Source: Platanthera guangdongensis (Eukaryota > Streptophyta > Magnoliopsida > Asparagales > Orchidaceae). Taken from it: DNA of 64,000 nt. The stretch covers positions 64,787,259-64,851,258 of the forward strand of contig CM077162.1 in the NCBI GenBank assembly GCA_039583875.1, in the 5' to 3' direction. The notes below the pieces were generated by a model that had not been told where the DNA came from, did not search any database, and was given only the letters and a program-made list of their open reading frames with translations. Below, in pieces: positions 32,910 to 44,352 of this stretch (its first letter is position 1; each line of letters starts with the position of its first letter). The position numbers and the translations under genes were made by a program.

Positions 32910-34670
32910 TGTTGATGCGCAGAAACAGAGAAGAGGTTGTTGAGGGCACTAGCAGCTAACGAGTTTGTTCGGTCTCACAGGGTAAGATGAGGTGAAGAGG
33001 AAGGTTGCTTGAGGAATGAGGTTGCAGGGATAACGGAGAGGAAAGGCTTCTGAGTACTCGAGAGTGGAGCAAGTACTTGATCAAGGGCTGCAGGGATAGA
33101 GGAGAGGAGGATGTTGATCTGAGTGCGGAGATGGTTGAGAGGTTGATCAGGAACTATCCTGCAAACGGTTACTTTGACGGTTGGTTTTGTAGGTGATGCC
33201 GAGAGAGGTGAGCTGAGAAGAAGAGGGGCGCCGCTAGCAGCGGCAACAGCAAGCTTCGCCCATCGCAGCTTAAATGCCACTCTTGCGACGGGATTTCCTC
33301 TGATTATAATTCAGTTTTACAGCTTGAGTTGCACCTTTATATGGAAATCTAATAAAAGGTACAAAGGGGGAAGCTGGAGGCTGAGGAAAGAAGTTGTCAG
33401 AGGAGGCCGCATGGATTGAGCACAAAGGTTGGCAGACCGCACAGTTAACAGATCCTACAGCTCGCTGGAGGAAGCTAAGCGGACTGCGCATTCAGGCAGA
33501 GAGGATAGGTGAGGTCATGCGGACTGGGAAGTGGAGTTCGCAAGATCTAATGCCTTGACCTTGTCGTCGGTTGCCCTCATGTGTGAGCCCCCTCCAATGA
33601 GATGTATGGTGGGTTATTTATAAGCCTGAGGAGGTAACAACTTTTGGTAATGTCACCTCCAATGAGCTGGTGAGTTGTGCGAGTAGAACGCGGAGTCCGC
33701 CGAGTCCGCACCATGTTGTGCAGTTAGGGACGTCTTCTAGAGCTGATTCTGAAGTTGGCGGACTGGGACGAGTCCGCCTCTTCTATGATGAGTGAGCACG
33801 CACCAAGGCATGTGGGCTGAGGATTAGTCTGCCCCTTGCTAGGAAGAGGATGCTAAAAAGCTGCATAGCGGACTGCATAGCGAGTACTCTTTTGCTATAG
33901 GGATTCGTGCTGGTGGAAAGGGCTTGCCAATGCAGGAGGACTGAAGAGTTCGACTGCATGATGAGTCTACCTAGCCCGCAGCAAACCTGATGAGTCTGCT
34001 GAATGTGGTGCGGATTGACAGAGAGCTGGAGCATTTGCGCCCCTTGGTCGGACTGGGATAGAGTTCGTGAACTGTAAGCGGTTGAAAGATGGTCGACTGG
34101 GCTACCAAGCAGACTGAAGAAGGAGGTTTCCCCCTCTGCTGAAGTCTGCCTCCTGTTGGACGGCCTTGAAATTGTCGCCCTCCGTTGGACAACCTAAATG
34201 CAGGTCGCCGACTGCCGAGCAGACTGAGGTGGAGTAGGTCGCGGCCGCTGGTGGGCGACTTGGAGAGTTGTCGCTTGCCCGGCAACCTGAAGCTCGTTGC
34301 ATATCATTGGGCGACCTTGAGGCAGGTCGCCTGGCGATGTGGGGGTCTTGGCGGATAGGAGACCGAGTCTGCCACATAGTTGGGTGGCCCGCACTTGTTG
34401 GGGTAAAGTGAATCTATGCGGTTAGCTGATCAAACAACGCGGCCTGCAATGGCGGACTGAGGAAGCAGTCTGCAGCCATTGCAGGTCAGGCGGCTGTTGT
34501 GCGACCTGGGCGGTAAGACTGGGGAGACCACCCTAGCCGTGTGGCCTAAGCGGACAGAGAAGTCTGTCCGCCCACCCTTAGACTAGTCGCGACCTACAAG
34601 GAGAACCTGGTGTTAGCTGTGGCTAGCAATCTATTTAACCTGGGATGGATCGCCGATTTCTGGGTTAACA
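32910..34670 (-). repeat. 5' LTR of the Tat-like element (1761 bp)
   Basis: Plus strand TGTTGATGCGCAG to GGGTTAACA, i.e. TGTT/AACA ends. It aligns along its length with the left LTR. The primer site expected left of 32910 is not recognisable (no TGG on the minus strand next to the LTR). Confidence 0.85.
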
Positions 34671-34731
34671 CTATTCACCCCACCCCCCCCCCCTCCAGGT
34701 GTTTAGCTATCCTTGAAACTAAAGACTTTCA
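34671..34731 (+). repeat. 3' LTR of family C, right piece
   Basis: TATTCACC, a C run, CCAGGTGTTTAG and ending GACTTTCA: the same LTR end as in families A and B. It completes the LTR broken at 25808. The next base starts decayed minus-strand RT sequence; GATGT (34732-34736) would be the target duplication, with no partner because the 5' end is lost. Confidence 0.82.
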
Positions 34732-36070
34732 GATGTGATTCTTTAGGATCAACTTGAAACCTCGTACAGACACTTATAGCAAACATTTTATCAAGTCTGC
34801 TTACTATCAGATAAACAAGTGATCCAATGATTGCTCTATAGTTTTTCTACTCTACACAATTACGAGATATATCCTTATCTAAAATAGCATTAGTAGTCAT
34901 GAGAGTTTTCATAATAGTGGCAGTTTCCATGCCAAATTTTCTAATCAATTCCTTGGTGTATTTAGATTGAGAAATGAAGATACCTTCATTACTTTTTTAC
35001 TTGTGAACCAAGTAAGAAGGATTACACTCACATGCTACTTATATCATACTTGGATTGCATTAAGTCGGCAAACCTTTTGCGTAATTTAGTCTGTTGACCT
35101 AAATATAATATCATCCACAAAAATCTAGACAATAAGCAGCTTTTCCTTGTGTTTTAGTGAAAAGTGTTTTAACCACCTTTCCCCTTGTGAATGAGTGACC
35201 TAAGATAAATGCAGATAAGGTCTCATACTAGGATCTTGGATCTTGCTTTAGACCATAAAGTACTTTATTTAATTTATAAATATAAGAGGGAAGAGTTGGA
35301 TTGACAAAACCTTGAGTTTGTTCTAAATAAACCTCTTCTTATAGGAATCCATTAATAAATGCACTCTTAACATCCATTTGGTAAACTTTAATCCTTTTAT
35401 AAGCTAGAAATAGTCTGATTGCTTCTAGCCTTGTTACTTGTGCAAATGTTTGATTGTAGTCAATTCCTCCTCTTGTCTATACCCTTGAGCAACAAGTCTA
35501 GCTTTATTTCTCACAATCACTCGATTTGTATTTAATTTGTTCCTGAAACCCATTTAGTTCCTATAACTAGATAATTCTTTGGTCTCTCCACTAATTCTTA
35601 CACTTTATTTCATTCAAATTGTGTAAGTTTTTCTTACATAACTATAATACGGTGTGGATCAGTATCAGCTTCCTCAAATTTGGGTTCAAATGGAGATAAG
35701 AAGCACTACAACATTTCTCTAGTTGATAGTTGTCTTCTAGTCTTTGCCTCTTGATTTACATTGCCAATGACTTGAGAAGATGGATTATCCCTCAAGATTG
35801 GCCTATTTGGATCAATTTATATTTGATCAATTAGATCATGGTTAATTTGTTCTCTTGTTCCTTCATCATGATGTAATCCAACTTCCTTAGCATTAACATG
35901 TTACATGACTATTGTGCTAATATGTCCTTCTGTAGGAACTTAATCTTTTGAGCTCTCAATATCATCTTCTTTTTGATGATTATTCTTTGTAGAAGTGCTT
36001 TCTATATTCTTCATAATCTTTAATTTTTTGAAGTTTTCATTCATAGCAACCAGTTCATGGACAATCCTTC
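34732..36070 (-). pseudogene. family D interior 2: reverse transcriptase remnant
   Basis: The minus strand gives copia RT from about 35620 (VIGTKWV) through a QTFA...RLEA region (about 35390-35460), a YVDD-like region in heavily altered form near 35110, and the C-terminal KEGIFISQSKYTKELIRKFGM segment near 34930-34990. The frame is broken many times. It ends at 34732. Between about 36065 and the linker before RT there is no integrase core: the sequence jumps from the NELWHRR motif to the acidic linker that normally follows integrase, so this unit carries an internal deletion. Confidence 0.75.
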
Positions 36071-38510
36071 TATGCCACAACTCATTCCAGTATATTTCAG
36101 TATTGAATAAACATAATTCATTTTAGTAGATTCAAAGTCAACAACATATATATTTCCTTTTTTAATACAGTTAGGACAATATTATTGGTTATAGAATTTA
36201 CTATTTGACAATGATTATCAGTGAAAACAATTTTGTATTCACCATCACAAAATTGACTAATACTAATCAGATTATGTTGTAGTCTTTCAACATGAGCTAC
36301 TTTAGCAAAGGTGATATCCCCAATTTTGATCATACCATAACATTCAGTCTGACTATAATTGGATTCACGAAATACTACCTTGGGACCATTTTTGGCCTTG
36401 AAATTTATCAGCATATTTATTTATCCAGTCATGTGCCTGGAGCATCCACTGTGCAGATACCAATGCTGATTTGTGGAATGACAGTCTTTTTCCTGCACAT
36501 GAATTTAAATATTAGCTGGGATCCAGGTTACCTTGGACCTATTACTTCTTTTTACATTATATGGAGTAATGATAGTATATAGAGGCTTTTCATAATATCT
36601 TTTAGGATAAAAGAGTGTTGGTCTATTAAACCAACATCTTCCAGTTATATGACCTTTGATAAAACAATCATGACAAACATCATTTTCAAAACAAAATTGA
36701 TATAAATAATTGCTCTTAAGTGAAATGCGTCGAGTTAAAGACGACGCAACATTTGAAAAATGTCGATTTGTTGTCGATGTTTCATTAGAGTTGCGTCTAT
36801 ATGAAATCTATGCATGTTCTTCATTTATTAAAACGACTATTTTCTATTTTATATCTATCATTGGTTGTTTATTTACAAACCTTTTTACTTTAAACTTTCT
36901 CTTATCATTATTGAAATTTGAATAGTTATTATGTACTATAGTATATGGTACTTCCTTTGGTTTAATGAATGTTATAGGATTTTTCCAAGTAATTTTATTA
37001 TCTATTGCTACTATCCTGTTAGGGTTTGCTCCTAATCCCAAATGATCAAACCTTTTCTTAAGGTTTTCAGTAATATTATTAAGCTAATTACTTCTTCCAT
37101 TCAAGGAGTCTTCAAAGACATTTACCTTTGATAGTTCTTCTTTCAATGAAGAATTTTCTTCTGTTAACTTTCTAATCTGTTTCTTCAAATTATTTATCTC
37201 AACATCTAAATGCTTATCTTATTCTATTTTCTTAATATCATCAGGACAGTCTTTATATATTTTCAATTTTTGCCTTAATGATTTGATTTCTTTTTCAAGT
37301 TCTATTTGATCTATACAAAATTCTCTAAAACACATCTTAAAATCATTAGAAGTAAAGTCTATAACATGAAAATAATCTGGTACCTCAATTGAATCATGAT
37401 CAGATTATGTCTCCAAAGCCATGAGATAAGCTTCTTCAACGCTTTTTCCTCCTCATTATCTGATGAAAACTAGATTCTAAGCTTGTGTCACTCTAGGTTT
37501 CAGCAATTAAACTCTTTTCCTTTATCTTACCCTTCTTCTTCTTCAGATATTTCTTCTTTTGATCCTTTGAGCTTGATATTTCCTTTTGCTATTCTAGATA
37601 TTTCCGTTGAATTATGTCCAGATTTCTTGCAAGTAAAGCTAATTATCTCCTTATTGGGTGTCTTGTCAAATTTTGGTTTTCCCATACTGCTGTCGCTTCT
37701 TCTTGAATCATCTGATTTAATCCATTTTCTAAATTTTCTTGCTAGAAGATTGAACATTTCATTTTCCGTAACAAATGGTTCATCTTCAGTAACTTCGGAT
37801 GCAACTAATTTTTCTCTAGATGATAAGCTATTCTCTTTAGCTTCAGTTTTTGCTCTACTTTTCAATAAATACACATAAAATTTCAATTTCCCAAGCAAAG
37901 CACCTATAGTGATTTCTTTGTGGCACCTTGCTTCTCTAATAGCCCAAATTCCGGAATCCCATGTACTAAGAAACCACATGAGTAACTTATCATTAATTTC
38001 TGTGAGAGATATGTCCTTGTCTAGTCCTTTTAACTCATTAATTATCATACTGAATCTGTCATACATCTCTGCTGCAAATTCATTAGATTTCTTTTGGAAA
38101 TTTTCATAGTGAGAGATTAAAAGTGATCTTCTATTATTTCTCTTATCTGTACTTCCATTAACAATCCTTAAGAGTGATTCTCATATCTCTTTTGCTAAGA
38201 GAGATTCTACAACCTTTTGAAATATGTCATCTGATATGATAGAGACAAAGATATTCATAGCTTTTGCATCACAATCTTTAAATCTCTTCTTCACATCTAT
38301 CCATTCATTTCTTAGAATAAGTTCTGCAGTTATATTGTCATTTGTATCCCTTCTATATAGCATTGGTGGTCATATCAAGATTGATTCAGAAATGCCCTCA
38401 TCAATATAGTTCATATACTATCTAATTCTGGCTTTCCAGAGTGTAAACTTATCAAGATTACAGATTGGTGGCCTAGTAGATGCAAATACTTTGAAAGTAT
38501 TTGAAGCCAT
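36071..38510 (-). pseudogene. family D interior 2: gag and protease remnant
   Basis: Minus-strand ATG at 38510 (MASNTFKVFAS). Gag continues through 38363-37527 in several frames. It includes EINDKLLMWFLSTWDS (about 37990), a KSGHNSTEISR remnant of a zinc knuckle (about 37600), a coiled-coil-like AT-rich stretch (37340-37080), a Thr/Ser/Arg repeat encoded by CGTCGA boxes (36720-36800) and a second degraded knuckle. Protease follows (36414-36118: KNGPKVVFRESNYSQTE, LQHNLISISQ). Many stops. Homologous to interior 1 gag at 53982-51680. Confidence 0.75.
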
Positions 38511-38619
38511 TTTTGTACTTATTGCAACTGAAATGATCTTTTGATCAAGGTGTTGACCTTTTATAGATTAATCTTCTATATATTATCCTATTGATGATCA
38601 ACCTCCCTCTAATACTAAT

Positions 38620-39955
38620 TAAAATAGGAGTTTAATTGCAATATTTCTCAAAATTTTCTCTAGAGGGGGTGGGGTGAATAGAGATTTAAATTATTTTCAA
38701 ATACTTTGATTAATTCATAGAATTTGCATTTACATAAACTATAAACAAGAATCAGATGCAGTTAATTAAAATCACAGCACAATAGGACAAAATAAGAAAT
38801 AAAAAACAAAATCACAAAAGACATAAGGATTATAGTGGTTTCCCCTCAATTTGGGTACATCCACTCTTCTACACCATTGGTAGGAATTCACTATCAAAGT
38901 GTTTGAGTCTTTTGATCAGGATACTTTTAGAACTATAATAGATCTTTTGATAAGGAGATCTTGAACAAATTATAATTTGATTCTTTTCTCAAGGAGATTC
39001 TTAGAATCTCCCACTGAACCCTTTGTAGAGGAATTCTTAAAACTCTTTTTCTTAAATATAAAACTAAAATTAAGAGAAGATTTGAGTTAATATGATTCTT
39101 CTCTTAGTGTTCTCTCTTTAGATTTTTGAGAACAATTAATGATGATCTCTTGAACTTCTAATGAATCTCTGACTATCAAAATAATAAAGATTATGAGCTC
39201 AATCTCCAGGTGATCTTTCAAACGTTTTCTCTGAATTTGTTGCAACTTCCTCTTGTGAAGAAGTACTAATTATCTTATCAGATTTAGAACCTATCAAACC
39301 AATCGGCTGATACTGAAAGAGATTCAATTGCAGATGATAATCTTCCAAGCATTCTCTGTCGAATTCAATCTTATCACATTCTGATATGATTTGCTTGATC
39401 ATCTGATGTTGATGATTGATAACATGTTGTTTTTTCTTTTGTATCTCATCATATATATATATATAGATCAACATCCTCTAACATCTTCAAAAAGCTATTA
39501 TGTAAACCCCTTCTTGATTTAATTTAAATTGAAGCCACAAAACAAATTCTTTTAAGAAATCCAGTAGACGTAACGTCGAGTTCTTTTTGAAGCAACATTG
39601 CTTTCTGACTGTCTGTATGAAAATATCTGTAGTTGATTTTCCATCGATATCATGTCAAAGAGTACATTAATTTAATCCTTAAGTGCCATTGACTTATCAA
39701 AATTAAGTTACTTTGACTTCAATTCAAAGGAACGTCGAATTCCAGTCGACGTTGAGTCGAGATCTAGTCGACGTATGTTGACAATTCACGATTTCATCTT
39801 CAATTCAAAATGCCTTGTATATATCCTTTATATCACTGACACCCTAGGACTTCTAAGACAAAATTACCCTCACTATACAACATGGGTCATAGACCTAGGA
39901 TGTAAAACCACTAAGCATAATTTGTTACGCTAAATCATAAGGGTTATTCCCAACA
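38620..39955 (-). repeat. family D LTR shared by the two tandem units (1336 bp)
   Basis: Plus strand TAAAATAGG (mutated TG) to TTCCCAACA. It aligns with 54109-55642 at about 80% by eye: the same end (TAAATCATAA...CCCAACA), the same C-rich hairpin (TCTCTA 38657-38662 pairing with TAGAGA 38679-38684) and the same GTGGATGTACCC block on the minus strand (about 38851-38865). CGTCGA/TCGACG boxes lie at about 39567-39780. On one side it follows the purine-rich tract AGGAAGG (minus, 39957-39963), on the other a degraded primer site (minus, about 38604-38618). Confidence 0.8.
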
Positions 39956-40010
39956 ACCTTCCTGATTTTGGCACTCCTCCTGAGTTGATGCAATATTTTT
40001 TGTAGCCTCT
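39956..40010 (-). other. 3' end of family D unit 1 with purine tract
   Basis: A short piece between the shared LTR and the family B insertion. The minus strand reads TCAGGAAGGT just before the LTR start TGTTGGG, the expected place of a polypurine tract. The last five bases, CCTCT, are the left target duplication of family B. Confidence 0.65.
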
Positions 40011-40317
40011 TGTTGGGTATTGTATCCACAATTACCTGGATTTGACGAAGCCACCTGTCAAGCTAAGATGAATTCACGATGTATTTGATAAAACCTTTTA
40101 AGTTGTGCTTGCAGTTATTCCACGCTAAGTGCACTCCAATGTCAGGGTGCAGTAGGTCAATATACACGGGTCTGCACGACGTAATCCCTCGTTGAGCAGA
40201 TCAGTGTGTTGGCCTACGTGCACTCTCTCTATTGGAGTGTACTTATTTTCAAGTATAGGGCTGTGATCATGCAAGAGCAGACAAGGAGCAAGGATGGGTC
40301 AAAGAGCAGCTCATGGG

Positions 40318-40650
40318 TGGAAAGACGAAAAATCGTCTAAGTGTGAATCGACGAGAATCACCAAGTGATTCTCGCCGATTCGGCGAGAATCACTAGTGAT
40401 TCTCGCCGAATCATCGAGAATCACCGGCTGATTCTCGCCGTCTCTATCCGGCTACATCAAAGCATGCGACTCTGGCGCTAAGTCATAATCGACGAGAATC
40501 ACCAAGTGATTCTCGCCGATTCGGCGAGAATCAACCCGAATCGTCGAGAATCACTGGCTGATTCTCGCCGTCTCTATCAGGCTAAATCAGAGCATGCAAA
40601 CAAGTCAACATTCGACGAGAATCACCTTCGATTCTCGCCGATTTTGACTT
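40318..40650. repeat. Family B palindrome array, 5' LTR
   Basis: Repeated pairs of CGAGAATCAC and GTGATTCTCG with CCGAATC or GATTCGG linkers, in three blocks separated by TCTCTATC(C/A)GGCTA and a spacer. It includes a perfect 36-bp palindrome at 40377-40412 centred on ACTAGT. Located 110-440 bp upstream of the TATA box. Confidence 0.92.
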
Positions 40651-40762
40651 GGGCGATTTTCTGTAAACCACTGGACCGGACTCAGCCGCTGGCACTGTTT
40701 TGAACCAGGCTTGGGGTTTCTTCAGGTGGGACCCATAACGGTCATAAAAGAGTATTTGACTG

Positions 40763-40770
40763 TATAAATA
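40763..40770 (+). promoter_or_regulatory. TATA box of family B 5' LTR
   Basis: TATAAATA in a context (CATAAAAGAG...GACTGTATAAATACAC) repeated at 47445-47452 in the 3' LTR. The probable transcription start lies some 30 bp downstream, before the GC-rich leader. Confidence 0.75.
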
Positions 40771-41641
40771 CACACGTATTTTTGAACAGTACAGCAATGA
40801 AGAAGATTTGAAAAATCCGAGCCGCCGACATGACCTAGATCGCGATACCTCCGTCGCCGCCGTCGCCGCTCGTGCTGGTCGATCGCCGGCTGCTAGATCG
40901 TGGGTTCTTCCAGATCTCCCGGCGACAGAAGCTTAGCCAAGCTTAGAGTCTCACGCGTCTAACTAGAGATCCTCTGTCTCTTGATTTGTTGATCAGGAAA
41001 ACTTTTCCCGTCCGAATCGATCGAGACGATCGATCCTAGTGTGGCCGTTGGAAGACCTTGCTAGCTTTGCTACGAAGTTTGAATCTCCAAAGTACAGCAG
41101 CCGCACTCCGTTGTCGCCGCCATTCCCGAGAATCTAGCCGCCGCCCTTCTTGCCGCCGCCGGTTCCGGGGAGATTCTCTCCAAGTGAGATCTAGGGTTGT
41201 GGACTCTTCGATTACTTCAAGAACACGTCATCGAACGAAGAGGGACACCCTAGTCTCCAAAAGTTGTTTGTATTTCTTGTACATTCTTGTTTCATATTTG
41301 TTGTAAAGGAACGTTGGTTCCTAGTTGTAAGGGCTGGGTGCAACCCGTGGTGTGGGAGTGTTGACTCCTACGTTTGGAAGGGATCCTTCCGATAGTGCAA
41401 GGATTGGATTTCAATCCTGTTGGTGAAGAGACCGAGTCGTCCCTTGTTGGGAGATAGGTCGAAGGGGGAAAGTGGATGTACCTAAATCGGGGAACCACTA
41501 TAAATAGCTTGTGTACTCTATTTGTTGTGTTGTTTTATTTTCGTGTGCAGGTACAATTTTAATTCCGCAAAAACGTTGCACGTCACCTATTCCCCCCCCC
41601 CCCCATAGGTGAAGGTAGTTGACACTAGGTGGACTTTCAAG

Positions 41642-41654
41642 TGGTATCAAAGCC
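41642..41654 (+). other. Primer-binding site of family B
   Basis: TGGTATCAAAGCC: the initiator-Met primer site with one G-to-A change, two bases after the LTR. Confidence 0.88.
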
Positions 41655-41713
41655 AGGTTACTCATCAAAAAGGTTTACACCTTAAGTAGAATCCTGCCAC
41701 CAGTGTTAGAAGC

Positions 41714-43290
41714 ATGGAGCTGGATCATGAGATCTCTCCACTAAGACTTCCCACATGCACAAAGGAGTATTATCCCGTATGGAAGATGAGAGTGTCGTAT
41801 CACTTGGTGGCTATCGATCCTCGAGCATCTTTCATCCTGGAAGAGGGTCCTTTTATTCCTATGAAGACCTTCAGCTCTGGAAAGAATATCCAAGTGCCCA
41901 AGTGTATTGCTGAGATGTCGGAGACGGAACTCTCATTATTTAATCTGGACAAGATGATTCGTCAGATTATCATGGATGTCTCGTCTGGACCTTCTCGCTC
42001 TAGATTGGAAAAATGTGGGACGGCCAAATCTATGTGGGTAATGATCTCAGAGCTGATGGGGGGATCAAAGAAAGCTGGAATCTGCTATCAACTAGAGGAT
42101 CAAGCCTATGTGGGGGTCCTCGCCTCTGAAGATGAAGGCAAGGATCAATCGGACAGCATCAGAGCTCCAGTGTCCTTGTCAGAGACTGAAGAAGAAATTG
42201 AGGAAAGCAGTTCTGATGAGGATGACACAACGATCACTGGCGCTAGTGATAATAACACTGAAGAGTAGGTAACTTCTTCATCATGCCCCGTCTCTCTTGA
42301 AGTTCCTGAAGACAGGAACTGTTTCCCTTCAGAAAATCCTGATTCCCTGAAGATAGCCCTTCAGAAAAGCAACCTACTTGTTGAAGAGCAAGCTCAGGAG
42401 ATTGCTCGGCTGAAGATCTTGTTGGTTCTCCAATTGGCATCCAACAAGGTCAAAGACTCTAAAATCTCAGATCTAGAGAGTAGTCTAGAGAATGAGAAAA
42501 GGATAGTATCTAACTTTTCCAAGGTTGATGCTATGAAGAGAAAGGAAGAAAATGGGTGGATCTCCCGAATTATCAATTCATGGAGAAATGGGGAAACGGT
42601 ATTCCGACCCCCCACTCCAAGCAGGAAGGGTACTCATCATGCCTTCTGGTATGATCACAAGAATAATCGTGGTCACTGCAAGGGTTATCTGTCCTCATGT
42701 GGAGACACCCATAGTGCAAGGGCCGTCATGGCCACCCATGTGAGAATACCTAAGGCTCATTCTGAGCCCTTTGTATTCTCGGCCACTGCCCCTACTCGGC
42801 ATGAATCTGCTGGTATCAGCTCTCAGAACTCTTCTCTCCACCCAAGGACACAGGAAAGGGAGGTTAGAAGTTATACTGTAAGTTCTCATGGGGCCTCAGG
42901 AGGGGGTTGACTGAAAGGAAGGCACCACCTCCCAGGCCTCGTGACGCTCGCTACATGCATTCCTTCCACTGTTCCACGTGTCACGGTGGAAGAGGCAATT
43001 TTGGGAGCGGATCCAGATCTATCCCGTTTGGACCTAGGCTCATGACTACCTCAGTCACTAGATCAGGTCAGAAACGGAGATACAACATTCACACGTGTTG
43101 GTGCTGTGGCAAGGTGGGACACTTTGCCATAGACTGTTGGCACAACCCCTCTGTGTCAAGGGCAAGGGCCTATCCACATCTTCTGGGTAAAGGTAGTCTT
43201 CCTGACAGGATTTCTGAGGGAAGGCATTCGAGTGTTTATGCTAACAAGAACCTAGGACCCAATATGTATTGGGTTCCTAAGGTAAGGTAA
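41714..43290 (+). pseudogene. gag of family B (internally deleted, one frameshift)
   Basis: ATG at 41714. The start (LRLPTCTKEYYPVWKMRV) matches the gag domain of the other Sirevirus-type copies. After about 120 codons (GGSKKAG, about 42080) it jumps to an acidic Glu/Ser region, so the second half of the gag domain and the first knuckle are deleted. A TAG stops the frame at 42266-42268; the coiled-coil piece continues in the same frame to 42910, and after a frame change the second knuckle CWCCGKVGHFAIDCWH is intact at about 43097-43144. It ends at TAA 43288-43290. Only the RNA-binding end is well kept. Confidence 0.85.
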
Positions 43291-44352
43291 CTCTCTTTTG
43301 CAGGGTGGTCTAGGTTCCCGTAAATATGATGGGAACTAGACAGTAGATGTTTCAAGACTGAATTGGAACAAGCATCTGGAATAACATAAGTGATATCTAC
43401 ATTGGCATACTCACATTGAGCACCTGGTATGTTTTAACCAGAGGGGCTAAATGATAACTCTCATAATCCCAGGTATTTTTGATCAGCTCCAAGACTTGAG
43501 TCATATTGTATCGACATTTACATATATATATATATATTTATATATATACACATATATGTGTGTACACCAAAGGATAGGTTAACGCGGTCAACATAAACCT
43601 TAGATACATCAATAAAGATTTATCTGTAATTCCACTGGTAGATTCGAGAACTAACATCTACAGGCGTAAATCAGTTCACTGAAAACTAACGAAGATACGT
43701 CATTGGAAATCACTACAACTTACAATTGACATCAAGAAATGTATGGAAAAGCCCGATTCAAACCCTAAATAGATTGGCATTAAGAAATATGTATATACTT
43801 AGAAGATTTTTAAAATTGTCTTGATATCACAAGACCTCGAGAATCCTGCATGCCTCTTAACCCGTAGAATCCTATTAAAGAATCCCTTCGATTTCGACTT
43901 AGACAAACTCCCGCCGATCCTTAGCATCTCGCTCTTCACACGGAAACCCCGTTAAAACCCTGTTAAACCGGTCGATATCGCACAGGAATCCCGCCGACCC
44001 TTCATATTCCGCAGGAAACTCACCGAAGGAAACTCACCGAAGGAAACTCGCCGATTCTTCCCCTTCCGTCGACAACCGCAGGAATCCCGCCTTTTCTTCC
44101 GTTGACATCAAGCAGGCAACTCGCCGATTCTTCCCTCCGTAGATCACTCCTCTCGCGTCCAGGGCGCTCGTCCAAGTCTCGTGGGTTCGATCGACCAAAG
44201 TCGCGATCTTCTTCCGGTTTCCCGATGTTTCCGTCGATTCTCACCTTCTACGCTCTTGGGTAACCACTTTCTCACCCTTATAGTGACTTACTGTTAGTGT
44301 AGCTTCCCTCTTGATTTCTGATTAGGCGTAGTCTTGGGATTTCAGTCTTGCA
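43291..44352 (+). other. Family B spacer in place of pol
   Basis: About 1.06 kb. Its first part repeats the gag-pol border (TTTTGCAGG at about 43296-43304) and a protease scrap (TGGGAACTAGACAGTAGATG, about 43329-43348, aligning with the codons around the Asp-Ser-Gly of copy A). Similarity to pol ends near 43372. The remainder has no pol similarity: an AT microsatellite (43521-43560) and a region rich in CTCGCCGAT/CCGCAGGAA phrases (43900-44140). The deletion break is therefore near 43372. Confidence 0.75.

Larger units (their letters stand above)
25809..34670 (-). mobile_element. Non-autonomous Ty3/gypsy (Tat-like) element with gag only
   Basis: Bounded by two LTRs that start TGTTGATGCGC (plus strand): left 25809-29268 (3' LTR, containing a solo LTR) and right 32910-34670 (5' LTR). 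Without the solo LTR they are about 1755-1760 bp each. The flanks TTATT (25804-25808) and CTATT (34671-34675) differ by one base and look like the target duplication. The interior has gag (32860-31218), then about 2 kb with tandem repeats and no pol. It would need enzymes from a full relative. Confidence 0.83.
21867..34731 (+). mobile_element. copia family C, 3' part only, split by a nested gypsy element
   Basis: RNase H end (21867-22350), a 3' spacer with several polypurine tracts, and a 3' LTR in two pieces (23374-25808 and 34671-34731). The missing piece between them is a minus-strand Tat-like element. The 5' end is lost at the junction with the 5S-like segment. The element itself sits in the minus-strand family D copia, whose sequence resumes at 34732. 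Confidence 0.82.
40011..41639 (+). repeat. 5' LTR of family B (1629 bp)
   Basis: TGTTGGGTATTG to GGACTTTCA. It contains the palindrome array (40318-40650), a TATA box (40763-40770), a GC-rich leader with GCCGCC repeats (40820-41200), the shared GTGGATGTACC block (41471) and the C-rich hairpin (CACCTAT 41584-41590 with ATAGGTG 41605-41611, a perfect 7-bp stem). Confidence 0.93.

Noticed and set aside
41058..41306. 82-codon ORF in the family B LTR, also at 47740-47988
   Set aside because: It is repeated only because the LTR is repeated; Arg/Ser-rich from CCGCCG repeats, with no domain. A short upstream ORF in the leader cannot be excluded.
43275..43304. A ~20-bp intron at the family B gag end (GTAAGG ... 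TTTTGCAG)
   Set aside because: Far below the minimum length for plant splicing, and the donor-like part is not conserved in the other families; only the acceptor-like part is kept as a finding.
44020..44244. Minus-strand ORF rich in Arg/Gly/Asp before ORF3
   Set aside because: It arises from repeated CTCGCCGATTC-type phrases in a non-coding spacer on the opposite strand.
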